Part shown: positions 26,830 through 35,793 of the stretch, piece after piece
Position numbering within the stretch: the first letter of the stretch is position 1
Layout of the letters: the number at the start of each line of letters is the position of its first letter
Assembly: GCA_021805445.1 (NCBI GenBank)
Contig: JAJZFH010000056.1
Coordinates: 45,885 to 109,884, forward strand
Direction of reading: 5' to 3'
Origin: Pseudomonadota bacterium
Lineage (GTDB): Bacteria > Pseudomonadota > Gammaproteobacteria > Burkholderiales > Ferrovaceae
Length of the DNA stretch: 64,000 bases
Position numbers and translations under genes: made by a program
The notes under the pieces: model-generated
The model's input: the letters and a program-made list of their open reading frames with translations, nothing else
Database searches by the model: none
What the model was told of the DNA's origin: nothing

Positions 26830-29211
26830 CTAATTACGCACAGCCTTGCCGGTTTCCAGGAAAGACTGAATGCGTTCCCGACTTTTCTGGGTGGCCAGCA
26901 AGGGACCGAAATGCGCCCGTTCCAGGCCAAGCAGGTAATCCACATTGACCAAGGTTCCTGCAGACAATTCTCCGCCGCAGGCGACTGTGGCCAAAATGCG
27001 CCCGATCTCGAAATCATGCGCTGAAATTTGTCCTCCCTGTAGCGCATTGACCAACCCCGCAAGCATTTGGGCTCGCCCTTCCACCCCACCCACTGGAAAG
27101 GAACGGGGCAAAGCAGGCGCATGACCGGACTCGGCCAACGCCAGTGCTTGTGTCAGAGCCACATGGAGCAATTCTTCACGGTGCGGAACGAGAACATCGC
27201 CATTGTCGAGCCAGCCCCAGGAACGGGCTTCCTGGGCACTTTGACTGACTGTGCAGCGCAGGATACGCGTCAGATCCTCCTGTAGGTAGTCAGCCACCTG
27301 CAAGGGCGATTGGGCGGCCAAGGCGCGCAGTCCGGCGCGCCGGGCGACTTCCGTCAGACCCCCGGCACCGGGAAAGATCCCGACATTGACTTCTACCATG
27401 CCCAGGTTGGTTTCTGTAAAAGCGACCCGGCGGGTACAGTGCAGCGTGACTTCACACCCACCGCCCAGTGCATAACCTTGCAAGGCTGCCACGGTGGGCA
27501 CTGCACTGTAACGCAAACGTTGAACCACGCGCTGAAACCGTTCCTGAGCCAGCGCCAACCCCGTCAAACCCTGACGAGTATAAGTTTCGATGAACCCCTT
27601 GAGATCTCCGCCCGCTGAAAAGTGCGGGCCTGGGCTCCACAGGACCAGGGCACGGTAATGGCTTTCGGCTTCGGTCAGCGCTTGGTCCAGTGCTTCCAGG
27701 GCAACTTCGCTCAGGAGATTCATCTTGGTATGCAAGGTCAGGATCAATACCTCTTCATCCAGTGTCCAGAGACGTGCGGCCTCGGATTCGGCCACCGTCC
27801 GCCCTGCGCTGGCTGCAGTGGCCCCCCCCTCGCCCAGTAAGCGCAAGGGAAAGTGCTGGCGTTTCAGCCAGGGTTGGGAGGGACGGGGACTGAGGGTTGA
27901 ACGAGCCGCCGACCAGGAGCCCTGCGGCGTATGAACGACCTGGCGTTGTGGATCCATGGCCCAATCGGGCAAAGGGAGGTCGATCAGGGTTTTTCCTGCC
28001 TGCCGATCTTCCTCGATCCACGCCGCCACCTCTGACCAACCCGACACTTGCCACTGTTCAAAGGGGCCGAGGGCCCAACCAAACCCCAGACGCAGAGCCA
28101 TATCCACCTCACGGGCCGAGGGCGCCATGTCCGCCAGGTGAAAGGCGCAGTAGTGAAAGAGGTCGCGGTGAATGGCCCACAAAAACTGGGCCTGGGGATG
28201 GGTGCTGGCACGCAGACAGGACAGTCTCTGGGATGGCGAAACTTCCAGACAAGCCTTCACCCCTGCCTCTGCCTTGGCTCCGCTGGGCACATAGGAACGG
28301 GTCATGGGGTCCAGACGAAGAATCGTCTTGCCTTCCTTGCGGTAAAAACCAGCGCCGGTCTTGGCCCCCAGAGCCCCTGCTGAAATCAGCCCCTCGAGGA
28401 GAGGGAAAGGGGCAAACAGGGCACGAAAAGGATCGTCCGGTGCCTGGGTATAGGTCGTACTGATGACATGAGACAGAATGTCCAGCCCGACCACATCGGC
28501 CGTGCGATAAGTGGCAGAGCGTGGCCGCCCCAAAAGGGGGCCTGTCAAGTCATCCACCAGATCGCAGGACAAGCCGAAATTCTGCGCCTGATGAAAGATA
28601 AACACTGTTGCAGCAACCCCAATGCGATTGGCTACAAAATTCGGCGTATCCAGCGCATGGATGACGGTCTTGCCCAGACGGGTGGTAATGAAGGATTCCA
28701 GCATGGTGAGACGATCCCGACTCGTCCGAGTCGTGGGAATCAATTCCACCAATCCCATGTAACGCGGAGGATTGAAAAAATGCATGCCACAGAAGCGCGT
28801 CTGAAGATCTTCAGGCAAAGCGGTACTGAGCTCTTCCAGAGACAGACCGGAGGTATTGGATACCAACCAACCCTGGGGAGCCAAGTGGGGTAAAATGCGC
28901 GTGTAGAGTGCCTGCTTCCAGGCCAACTGTTCGCCGATAGCCTCGATCACCAGATCACAGGTGGAGAGTCGGTCCAAATGTTCGTCATAATTGGCCGCTT
29001 CGATCAAGTCCGCGCGTTCAAGTTCGACCAAGGGGGGCGGGCTCATTTTTTTCAATCCATGAATGGCCTGTAAAACCCGTCCATTCGTGGGCCCTTTGTC
29101 GGGCGGCAGATCATAGAGTAGAACAGGAATATCCAGGTTGACAAAGTGCGCTGCCAGTTGCGCTCCCATGACTCCGGCCCCCAATACGGCCACGCGCTGA
29201 ATCTGAGCCAT
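26830..29211 (-). CDS. 3-hydroxyacyl-CoA dehydrogenase / enoyl-CoA hydratase, FadN-type order
   Basis: A protein of about 793 residues with the dehydrogenase first and the hydratase last, the FadN arrangement rather than that of E. coli FadB. The NAD motif is VAVLGAGVMGAQLAAHF near residues 8-24, and the dehydrogenase active region HFFNPPRYMGLVELI near 144. The hydratase part (about 480-680) keeps the oxyanion motif SAGGDLKGF and both catalytic Glu, in GGGCEV and MVEVNVGIFPGAGG. The ATG at 29211 is preferred because GGAGG lies directly upstream; an ATG four codons earlier is possible. It is the first gene of the operon with thiolase and etfBA. Chain-length range is unknown. Confidence 0.92.
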   Translation of the reverse strand: MAQIQRVAVLGAGVMGAQLAAHFVNLDIPVLLYDLPPDKGPTNGRVLQAIHGLKKMSPPPLVELERADLIEAANYDEHLDRLSTCDLVIEAIGEQLAWKQALYTRILPHLAPQGWLVSNTSGLSLEELSTALPEDLQTRFCGMHFFNPPRYMGLVELIPTTRTSRDRLTMLESFITTRLGKTVIHALDTPNFVANRIGVAATVFIFHQAQNFGLSCDLVDDLTGPLLGRPRSATYRTADVVGLDILSHVISTTYTQAPDDPFRALFAPFPLLEGLISAGALGAKTGAGFYRKEGKTILRLDPMTRSYVPSGAKAEAGVKACLEVSPSQRLSCLRASTHPQAQFLWAIHRDLFHYCAFHLADMAPSAREVDMALRLGFGWALGPFEQWQVSGWSEVAAWIEEDRQAGKTLIDLPLPDWAMDPQRQVVHTPQGSWSAARSTLSPRPSQPWLKRQHFPLRLLGEGGATAASAGRTVAESEAARLWTLDEEVLILTLHTKMNLLSEVALEALDQALTEAESHYRALVLWSPGPHFSAGGDLKGFIETYTRQGLTGLALAQERFQRVVQRLRYSAVPTVAALQGYALGGGCEVTLHCTRRVAFTETNLGMVEVNVGIFPGAGGLTEVARRAGLRALAAQSPLQVADYLQEDLTRILRCTVSQSAQEARSWGWLDNGDVLVPHREELLHVALTQALALAESGHAPALPRSFPVGGVEGRAQMLAGLVNALQGGQISAHDFEIGRILATVACGGELSAGTLVNVDYLLGLERAHFGPLLATQKSRERIQSFLETGKAVRN

Positions 29212-29295
29212 CTCTCCTCCCATGCGAAGCTAATGGTTTCATTCTAACCGAATCTTTCTTTCAGACTGTATCCCTTGAGTTTAAAATTCGAAAAC

Positions 29296-31032
29296 ATGGA
29301 CATCATCCTCGACTTTGCCGAATGTTCGGGACTGCGCATCCGGCGCGTATTTCGGGAACCCCGTCAATGTCTGGTCGCCCATTCGTTGGCGGAGGTGCGT
29401 CCCATATTGCGTCAGGTTTCCCAAGCCTGCCAGGCAGGCGCCCACGCCGCCGGCTTTGTGGCTTATGAAGCCGCAGCCGCTTTCGATGCGGCCGCCCTTA
29501 CCCATCCTTCCCTGGAAAATTTTCCCCTGGTCTGCTTTGGAATATACGATGCCCCTCTCCCAGGGTGGGAAGAAGAAAAAAACACCCCCATCCCGGAAGC
29601 ATCCACCAGAGGCCCCTGGCGGCTCAGCCTGACGCAGGCGGCTTATAGCCGGGCGGTGGATACCTTGCGTCAGGCCATTGCGCGCGGAGAAGCCTATCAG
29701 ATGAACCTGACGCTCCGCCAGGAATGTTCGTTCTCTGGCTCATCCCTGCGGTTATACGAGCAACTGCGCCAAGTTCAGGATGCCGATTTCAGTGCTTGGC
29801 TGTCCTGGAACGGAGGGGCACTCCTCTCTCTTTCACCGGAACTGTTCTTTGAAACCCACGGTAATCGTATCCTGACTCGCCCCATGAAAGGCACCGCATC
29901 CCCGGAAGATGCCGGGAACTTGGCCCAATGCCCAAAAAATCGGTCTGAAAACATCATGATCGTCGATCTTCTGCGCAATGACCTGGCCCGCATTGCCCTG
30001 CCCGGATCGGTTGCCGTCACCGATCTCTGCCGGGTAGAAGCCTACCCCACCGTGCATCAAATGACGTCCACGGTGACCGCCACCTTAAAACCCGATACCG
30101 ACCTCGAAGCGATTTTCTCTGCCCTTTTTCCCTGTGGATCCATCACCGGAGCCCCCAAATGGCAAGCCATGCGCTGGATCAAACAGTTGGAAGATGGTCC
30201 GCGCGGCGCCTATTGCGGGGCCATCGGCTGGATTCGCCCAGGTGGGGATGCGCAATTCAATGTGCCCATCCGTACCCTCTGGCACGACCTACCCCATGAC
30301 CGCCTTCTCTGTGGCGTGGGCAGTGGCATCACCTGGGAGTCGCAGGCCCCCGCCGAATGGGCTGAAATTGCCACCAAGACCCGTTTTCTGGAGGGATCTG
30401 CATCCGTCGACCTGCTCGAAACCCTGCGTCTTGATCAGGGCCTCTGGGAACTTCCCCATTATCACTGCCGCCGTCTGCTCCACTCCGTTCAGGCTCTGGG
30501 GTATCCTTCCTTGACGGAGCAGCGTTTCACCGAGGCTCTGGACTATTTTGTCCAACAGTACCCCGCCGGATCTTATCGGGTACGCCTGCGTTACAACCGG
30601 CAGGGCAACTTTCATCTCGAAGGTTCTGTCCTGCCTGTTTCCCCTTGGGAAGCCCCTCAACCTGTCTACCTGGCCTCCCATCCCTTTCCTTTCACTCCCC
30701 AAATGAGGCATAAGACCACCGAGCGCAGTCTTTATGACGCTACCTTCGCTTCTCTGCCCGCCCCATGCTTCGATGTATTGTTGTGGAACTCACGAGGTGA
30801 GTTGACAGAATTCTCGCGCGGAAATCTGGTGCTCGAGAAAAATGGCAAGAAACTCACTCCCCCACTGTCCTGCGGGCTACTGGCCGGCACGCTCCGTCAG
30901 TTTCTCTGTGATCGCGGGGAACTCGAAGAACACATCCTGACCCGGGAGGATCTGGCTCACGCCGATCGACTATGGTTCATCAACAGCGTGCGCGGCTGGG
31001 TTCAAGTGATCCTCAAGGCACCAAAGGAGTGA
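29296..31032 (+). CDS. pabB: Aminodeoxychorismate synthase component I fused to aminodeoxychorismate lyase
   Basis: A fusion of about 578 residues for p-aminobenzoate (folate) synthesis. The PabB part (about 1-350) has TRPMKGTASPEDAG, RSENIMIVDLLRNDLARI and the chorismate-binding FPCGSITGAPKWQAM. The rest (about 360-578) is a PabC-type PLP lyase, with the Lys in MRHKTTERSLYDAT, then LLWNSRGELTEFSRGNLVL and LSCGLLAGTLRQFL. The two steps, amination of chorismate and pyruvate removal, would be made on one chain. ATG at 29296 is chosen over a TTG at 29275, though neither has a strong ribosome site. The 3' end overlaps the convergent thioredoxin-PCuAC gene by 20 bases. Confidence 0.93.
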   Translation: MDIILDFAECSGLRIRRVFREPRQCLVAHSLAEVRPILRQVSQACQAGAHAAGFVAYEAAAAFDAAALTHPSLENFPLVCFGIYDAPLPGWEEEKNTPIPEASTRGPWRLSLTQAAYSRAVDTLRQAIARGEAYQMNLTLRQECSFSGSSLRLYEQLRQVQDADFSAWLSWNGGALLSLSPELFFETHGNRILTRPMKGTASPEDAGNLAQCPKNRSENIMIVDLLRNDLARIALPGSVAVTDLCRVEAYPTVHQMTSTVTATLKPDTDLEAIFSALFPCGSITGAPKWQAMRWIKQLEDGPRGAYCGAIGWIRPGGDAQFNVPIRTLWHDLPHDRLLCGVGSGITWESQAPAEWAEIATKTRFLEGSASVDLLETLRLDQGLWELPHYHCRRLLHSVQALGYPSLTEQRFTEALDYFVQQYPAGSYRVRLRYNRQGNFHLEGSVLPVSPWEAPQPVYLASHPFPFTPQMRHKTTERSLYDATFASLPAPCFDVLLWNSRGELTEFSRGNLVLEKNGKKLTPPLSCGLLAGTLRQFLCDRGELEEHILTREDLAHADRLWFINSVRGWVQVILKAPKE

Positions 31033-31930
31033 TCGGCACATCCACATGCACGTCGGAACCGTGCTGGAAATGGAGATTCAAGGACACGGTCTGACCGGCC
31101 ACCAGAGGACGATCCAGGTCCTCCAACATCAAGTGATGGCCCCCGGGCGCCAAGGTCACCTGACCATGGGCGGGAATCACCAGATGATATTCGTGTTCCA
31201 TGTGTACCATGTTGTCCTCATTTTCCGTGGTCTGATGCAGCATGACATGGTCAGATACCGGACTGTCCGCACCTTCCAGAGCATCTTCATGGTCGCCCGG
31301 ATTGACCAGGGTCAGATACACCACCCCCTCCTCTTGCCCGGGCGCCGTGGCGCGGGCCATCGGGTGCAGGACCTGAATGGTGGGGGGGTATACCGCCTGC
31401 ACGCCCGCTTGCGAGACGGGGGCAGACGATCGACCGATCAGAGGTTCAATGCCCGCCACCAGAACAGATTCAGGCAGTCCCCGATCGTCATCGGCAGCCC
31501 ATGCATTCTGGCGCACGATGCCTTTCCGATCCACCAGAACGGATAGAGGCATACGCCAGATCCGTCCAAATTCATCCACCTCGGCATGACTCTTCAGAAC
31601 CCACGGGAAGTGGTAATGTTTCATCATGGCGCGAGCCATGGGCAGGTCCTCGTCACTGTCCATATCGATGGCTACGATATCCAGACCCCGGGCATGGTAT
31701 TTCTGATACAGATTTTCCAGACGAGGCATCTCCTCCCGACAAGGGACACACCAGGAGGCCCAGAAGTGCAACAGAGTGACATGACCCTGCTCGCTTTGTG
31801 CCGTCATCTTTCCCCCGCCCTCCAGGTTCAAGGTATAGGCCGGTATGGGGGAGCCCATCTCGAGGGCCTGCACCATAGGCGCAGAACCCAGCAGCGAAGC
31901 AACGATGATCCAAAACATAGAGCGCTGCAT
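31013..31930 (-). CDS. Periplasmic thioredoxin-like (TlpA/ResA) protein fused to a PCuAC copper chaperone domain
   Basis: A 305-residue fusion. After a signal peptide (about 1-22) comes a thioredoxin-fold domain with WASWCVPCREEMP (Cys61, Cys64) and the loop MPLSVLVDRKG with its cis-Pro. From about residue 185 a PCuAC domain follows with the copper ligands His232, Met244, His266 and Met268 (MLHQTTENEDNMVHM, APGGHHLML). In cytochrome oxidase assembly, TlpA-like proteins reduce Cys pairs and PCuAC proteins carry Cu(I), so one chain could do both. It lies 77 bases after a beta-barrel gene with a Cys-rich start. I know these two domains mainly as separate proteins. Confidence 0.9.
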   Translation of the reverse strand: MQRSMFWIIVASLLGSAPMVQALEMGSPIPAYTLNLEGGGKMTAQSEQGHVTLLHFWASWCVPCREEMPRLENLYQKYHARGLDIVAIDMDSDEDLPMARAMMKHYHFPWVLKSHAEVDEFGRIWRMPLSVLVDRKGIVRQNAWAADDDRGLPESVLVAGIEPLIGRSSAPVSQAGVQAVYPPTIQVLHPMARATAPGQEEGVVYLTLVNPGDHEDALEGADSPVSDHVMLHQTTENEDNMVHMEHEYHLVIPAHGQVTLAPGGHHLMLEDLDRPLVAGQTVSLNLHFQHGSDVHVDVPITPLVP

Positions 31931-32007
31931 GCAACTTCTCCTTTTGTCAGAAATGTACGATACCCAAAAATCCGAAGAACAGGGAAGACTCTTCGGGTGT
32001 GACAGAC

Positions 32008-32967
32008 CTAGAACAAGTAGGTAATGCCTGCGTTCACCATCCAGTGAGGCACCAGTTGATCCCCGTTGGCATAGCGGTACAAAGGCAGGTATATCGATGT
32101 ATTGGCCTGCCAGTGGCGAGACAGGTCGATCAGCGCACCGGGGGCCAGAAAAACATTGGCATAACCGCTGTTCAGGTTGCCATACAGGGCATCACCTCCC
32201 CCTTGATCCCGAGCCCGCCACAGGGCGTTCACCTGTACCATGGGAATGACATGGGTGCTCGCTTCGATGGCATTCCAGGTGACCCCCGCGACTGTATTGA
32301 GACTATCCCCCGGTTTGTATCCCTGATAATGATCCAGGGCATGACGCCAGGTGCCTTGAGAAAACCACCCCCAGTTGGCGCTGAAATTTCCCATGCTGTA
32401 GTAACCCAGCAATAAATCGGTGGTACCGGTTCCCGGCGCTGTATCCCGATCGATCAAAGGGGCAGGATTGACGGGGCCGGTGGGCAATTTCAGACCGAAG
32501 GTCAACCCACTGGATTTGTCCTTGGAGAATCCAGTATACATCCCCATCACGCGTAAATCAGACAGACTGCTGATGTTGGTCGAGCGGGGGGTGGGCGAAG
32601 GATCTATCTGCCCCGGTATCCCGCTCGTATCCGTGGTAAAAGTACGCATCCAGTAGGGAAGCATGGCTTCGACCCCCCAATTGTCGTTGAACATATGCTG
32701 GCCATAGAGGGTGTAAAAGTTGGTCCCGATCTGCTTGTCGGGGTTGAGTGCACCAGCCTGCCCACTGGCCCCACTGTGGTTCCAGTTCTGGTTCATGAAG
32801 GAATATTGAAGACTCACCTGATCATTCATGCCGCTCACGGGCAACCCGGGCAGGCCCACATCGAAGACCCCACAACCACAGGCACAGGCCCATCCTTGGG
32901 TGGCGACTCCAAAACCCCATACCAATCCGGCCAGGTTTTTCCAGAGCACCGGCTTTAGATTATACAT
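32008..32967 (-). CDS. Predicted outer-membrane beta-barrel protein with CxCxC N-terminal motif
   Basis: A 319-residue protein with a signal-like N-terminus, alternating beta strands throughout and a C-terminal aromatic end (ITYLF) typical of outer-membrane barrels. Just after the predicted signal peptide lies WACACGCGVFDVG, with Cys28, Cys30 and Cys32 as a potential metal site. It resembles annotated outer-membrane 'transporter' proteins of unknown substrate. The neighbours (DUF2946 before, thioredoxin-PCuAC after) suggest copper or redox function. No TonB box or plug domain is seen, so it is not a TonB-dependent receptor. The name is structural; the function is inferred from context. Confidence 0.7.
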   Translation of the reverse strand: MYNLKPVLWKNLAGLVWGFGVATQGWACACGCGVFDVGLPGLPVSGMNDQVSLQYSFMNQNWNHSGASGQAGALNPDKQIGTNFYTLYGQHMFNDNWGVEAMLPYWMRTFTTDTSGIPGQIDPSPTPRSTNISSLSDLRVMGMYTGFSKDKSSGLTFGLKLPTGPVNPAPLIDRDTAPGTGTTDLLLGYYSMGNFSANWGWFSQGTWRHALDHYQGYKPGDSLNTVAGVTWNAIEASTHVIPMVQVNALWRARDQGGGDALYGNLNSGYANVFLAPGALIDLSRHWQANTSIYLPLYRYANGDQLVPHWMVNAGITYLF

Positions 32968-33099
32968 TGTAAAGTTCTCCTGAAAAGGTAACTCTGACCA
33001 ACGCGCGAACTGCTCAGAAAATGAGCGAGCGCGTCAGAAAGAAAATTACTTTCCGGGCATGCCCCTGATTCTGGGGAATATCATCCCGGAAAAAACGAT

Positions 33100-33513
33100 T
33101 CAGGCGTAAACGGGAGGCGCGTTGGGGTAAGGGAGAAAGAAGTCGCGGAAAGCGATGAAGTGATGAATTTCGCGAGATGCCAGAGGCTGCCCGCGAAACA
33201 AGGTGAGCCCCAATCCCGGATTGGACAGATCCACGGGCAGAGCCAGGGCCAGCGAACTGCAAAGGGAACAATGGCTATGTCCGGAATCAGAAGGAGAGGA
33301 GGGAAAGCGGGAGGAGTGCTGGCGATCCGGGGCAGACACCGTCTTGACCCACTGTTGACCTGAAACCGTACAGATTTGAAGTGCGGGGCCCGTTTCACTG
33401 CCACGGTCAAGGAGCGGATCCAGTGCCCCAACCACCAGAAACATCTGAAACAACAGCGGCCATAAAAGCCAGCCAGTCAGCCGTTGAATCCGTCGAGCGG
33501 GCAAAAGTGTCAT
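33100..33513 (-). CDS. DUF2946 family protein
   Basis: A 137-residue protein with an N-terminal hydrophobic segment (about 14-32) and the DUF2946 pattern: LQICTVSG, a hydrophilic middle, then DSGHSHCSLCSSLA with His79, His81, Cys82 and Cys85, and a C-terminal APPVYA. Members are small membrane or secreted proteins often found beside copper genes, and the His/Cys cluster could bind metal. It lies 18 bases after the Sel1-repeat gene and 132 bases before the beta-barrel gene, all on the same strand. The exact function is unknown. Confidence 0.75.
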   Translation of the reverse strand: MTLLPARRIQRLTGWLLWPLLFQMFLVVGALDPLLDRGSETGPALQICTVSGQQWVKTVSAPDRQHSSRFPSSPSDSGHSHCSLCSSLALALPVDLSNPGLGLTLFRGQPLASREIHHFIAFRDFFLPYPNAPPVYA

Positions 33514-33531
33514 GATCTCAAGCCAACCGGC

Positions 33532-34230
33532 TCAGGGTTTGACCAAACCGGTAGAATACAGAACCCCCAGATTCTTCTGTGCTTCGGTGTTTCCTTGTTC
33601 GGAGGCCTTGTGAAACCAATCAGCCGCCTTGGCGTAGTCCTGGGGTACCCCTTGACCATTGTCATAGAGCATTCCCAGGTTGTTCTGGGCGCGGGCATAA
33701 CCCTGCATGGCTGCCTTGCGGTACCATTCGGCAGCCATGATGTAATCCTTGGGAACCCCTCGCCCATTCTCATAAAGTGCGCCCAAGTTATTCTGAGCCT
33801 TGGAATTTCCTTGTTCCGCCGAGCGTCGGTACCAGTCGGCGGCTTCTGCCTGGTCCTGAGGGACACCCCGCCCTGACTCGTAAAAAACGCCCATGTTGTT
33901 CTGTGCCATGGCATTGCCCTGATTTGCGGCCTTACGAAAGTAATCGACAGCAATGGCGTAATCTCGAGTCACCCCCGAACCATTGGCATACAGTAATCCC
34001 AACTGAAACTGGGCCTCTGCCACATTCTGGTCGGCAGCTTTTTTCAACCACTCTGCCGCTTTGGCATAATCACGAGGTACGCCTTGCCCGGAGACATACA
34101 TCATCCCTAATCTGTACTGGGCCCAGGCAACGTTTTGATTGGCCGCCCTGGTGTACCAGTCCGCCGCTTGAGCGTGATCTCCGGTCATGTCCAGATAGGC
34201 TCCCAGATAGGTCTGGGCCTTGGGGTCGTT
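33532..34230 (-). repeat. 108-bp tandem repeats encoding Sel1 units
   Basis: Within the Sel1 gene the DNA repeats with a 108-base period (36 codons), about six copies. Copies differ at many sites, so they are old, but the closest ones could still recombine and change copy number. Confidence 0.7.
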
Positions 34231-34413
34231 GTTGCGCGCTGAATCAAGCAACTTCTGCACGGCCACGGCATCACCGCTCTTGGCGTTGGAAGCCAGGGAG
34301 ACCGCTTCCAACTCCGTCATGAGCGGTGCAGATGCGGGGCCCGTGGCGTATAAAGTCGTTGAAACCCCGAGCATCATCAGAAAAAGCAATCTGGAACCGA
34401 GAAATTTATTCAT
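33532..34413 (-). CDS. Secreted Sel1-repeat (TPR-like) protein
   Basis: A 293-residue protein with a signal peptide (MNKFLGSRLLFLMMLGVSTTLYA) and six full plus one partial Sel1-like repeats from residue 61 to the end. Each is 36 residues with the pattern AQxxLGxxYxxGxGVPxDYxxAAxWYxKAAxQG. Such solenoids bind other proteins and often act in envelope signalling or assembly. ATG at 34413 is chosen because a GAAGG site lies 6 bases before it and the signal peptide begins there; the open frame extends 25 codons further. It is the first gene of the run leading into DUF2946 and the copper-type genes, so a scaffolding role there is possible but unproven. Confidence 0.88.
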   Translation of the reverse strand: MNKFLGSRLLFLMMLGVSTTLYATGPASAPLMTELEAVSLASNAKSGDAVAVQKLLDSARNNDPKAQTYLGAYLDMTGDHAQAADWYTRAANQNVAWAQYRLGMMYVSGQGVPRDYAKAAEWLKKAADQNVAEAQFQLGLLYANGSGVTRDYAIAVDYFRKAANQGNAMAQNNMGVFYESGRGVPQDQAEAADWYRRSAEQGNSKAQNNLGALYENGRGVPKDYIMAAEWYRKAAMQGYARAQNNLGMLYDNGQGVPQDYAKAADWFHKASEQGNTEAQKNLGVLYSTGLVKP

Positions 34414-34608
34414 GTACACCTTCTCAATCGAGAGCAAGAAACGCCAGGCGGTGAGCATCACCGAATCAAACATCGAAAAGCAACGCATGAGTCCGCGCGC
34501 TTGTCGGAATATACCAAAATATCATAAACCCGTACTCACTTTCGTGATTGAAAATCAAATTATTTTATCGAACGTCGTGACACCTCTCCGCCATCCGGAA
34601 AGTTTTCC

Positions 34609-35793
34609 TCAGAAGGGTGAACCGCTGGTATCCAGTTCCACCGTTGGCGTCGCGGATAATCCTGGGGACAAGTGTTGCAACTGATCCAAAGGCTCGTCAA
34701 ACACGATTTTGACGGGCAAGCGCTGTACCACTTTGACATAATTGCCGGTCGCATTCTCCGGAGGCAACAGACTGAAGCGGGAGCCCGTGCCGTCCTGAAA
34801 ACTATCGATATGCCCATGCCACTCCCGATCAGGAAAGGCATCCACACGAATTTTCACCTTTTGTCCACGGTGCATGCGGTGTAACTGGGTTTCCTTGAAA
34901 TTTGCGACCACCCAAGGAGCGCCGGTCACCAGGGACAGAACCACCGTGCCCGGCTGAACCAGTTGCCCCAGCAACAGTGTTTTATGGGTCACCTTTCCGG
35001 CAGAAGGGGCCTCCAGTCGTGTATAGGTCAGATTGAGTCGCGCCTGAGCCAGTGCGGCCTCGGCTTCAGCCACCGAGGCTTGACCTCCGGCTTCCTGATC
35101 CCGTTTGAGCGCTACCTGACGGGGCCCCGAACCGGCTTCATCGAGGCGAGCCCGAGCCTCTCCGACCCGTGCGGCGGAGATCTCCACCGCACGCTGTGCC
35201 GATTCTCTCCGCGCTTGCGCGGCTCGATCTGCCGTCAGAGCCTGATCGAGCCGCTGGTGGGAAATTTCCTGTTTTTCATAGAGCGCCTGGTAGCGCTGCA
35301 CATCGTTGTGGGTGAGTTGAGCCTCTGCCTCGCTGCCGCCACTTTCCGCCACCGCCTGTTTCTGGGCAGCCAACGCTGAGGCCAAGGCACTCCGGGCTTC
35401 CCGCACCGCCGCAGAGGTGGTGGTGGTCACCACGGAAAGATCTTGGGAGGTGGCCCCATACTGAGCTTGGGCTGCAGCCAACACGGCTTCTGCTTGCTGC
35501 ACATGCAAGGCATAATCCCGGGGATCGATGAGCGCCATGAGTTGGCCTGCCTTGATCCACTGATTGTCTGTCACCTCGACCTGGGCGATATAGCCGCTGA
35601 TATGAGGGCTGATCTCCACGATGTCGGCCTCGATGAAGGCATCGTCCGTGCTTTCCTGATTCCTCTGGGAAAACCACAAACCAAAAGCGCACAACAGCAC
35701 CACTCCTCCCCCCAGCATCAGCCAGCGCCGCCAGGATACCGTGACCGACTGGGCGGTGGGGGGCGAAGAGACGGGAACGTCGTCCTGAATCAT
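34609..35793 (-). CDS. EmrA/HlyD-family membrane fusion protein
   Basis: A 394-residue adaptor with one N-terminal membrane helix (about 27-45). The EmrA-like motif STDDAFIEADIVEISPHISGYIAQV forms the first lipoyl half. A long Ala/Gln/Arg-rich coiled coil follows (about 95-245), and the closing half YTRLEAPSAGKVTHKTLLLGQLV near 260-285. Such adaptors link an MFS or ABC exporter to a TolC duct. The TolC-like gene overlaps upstream by 4 bases, but no permease gene follows: the next gene is the Sel1 protein. The pump must be encoded elsewhere, or the pair acts with another transporter. The gap 34489-34608 shows only weak hairpins. Confidence 0.9.
   Translation of the reverse strand: MIQDDVPVSSPPTAQSVTVSWRRWLMLGGGVVLLCAFGLWFSQRNQESTDDAFIEADIVEISPHISGYIAQVEVTDNQWIKAGQLMALIDPRDYALHVQQAEAVLAAAQAQYGATSQDLSVVTTTTSAAVREARSALASALAAQKQAVAESGGSEAEAQLTHNDVQRYQALYEKQEISHQRLDQALTADRAAQARRESAQRAVEISAARVGEARARLDEAGSGPRQVALKRDQEAGGQASVAEAEAALAQARLNLTYTRLEAPSAGKVTHKTLLLGQLVQPGTVVLSLVTGAPWVVANFKETQLHRMHRGQKVKIRVDAFPDREWHGHIDSFQDGTGSRFSLLPPENATGNYVKVVQRLPVKIVFDEPLDQLQHLSPGLSATPTVELDTSGSPF

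Noticed and set aside
26817..27122. 100-codon N-terminal extension of the thiolase
   Set aside because: It overlaps the end of the upstream dehydrogenase/hydratase gene in another frame; the family start and a good ribosome site are at 26816.
33062..33076. CCCC-N7-GGGG inverted repeat after the DUF2946 gene
   Set aside because: Only 4 pairs and no T-run, too weak to call a terminator.
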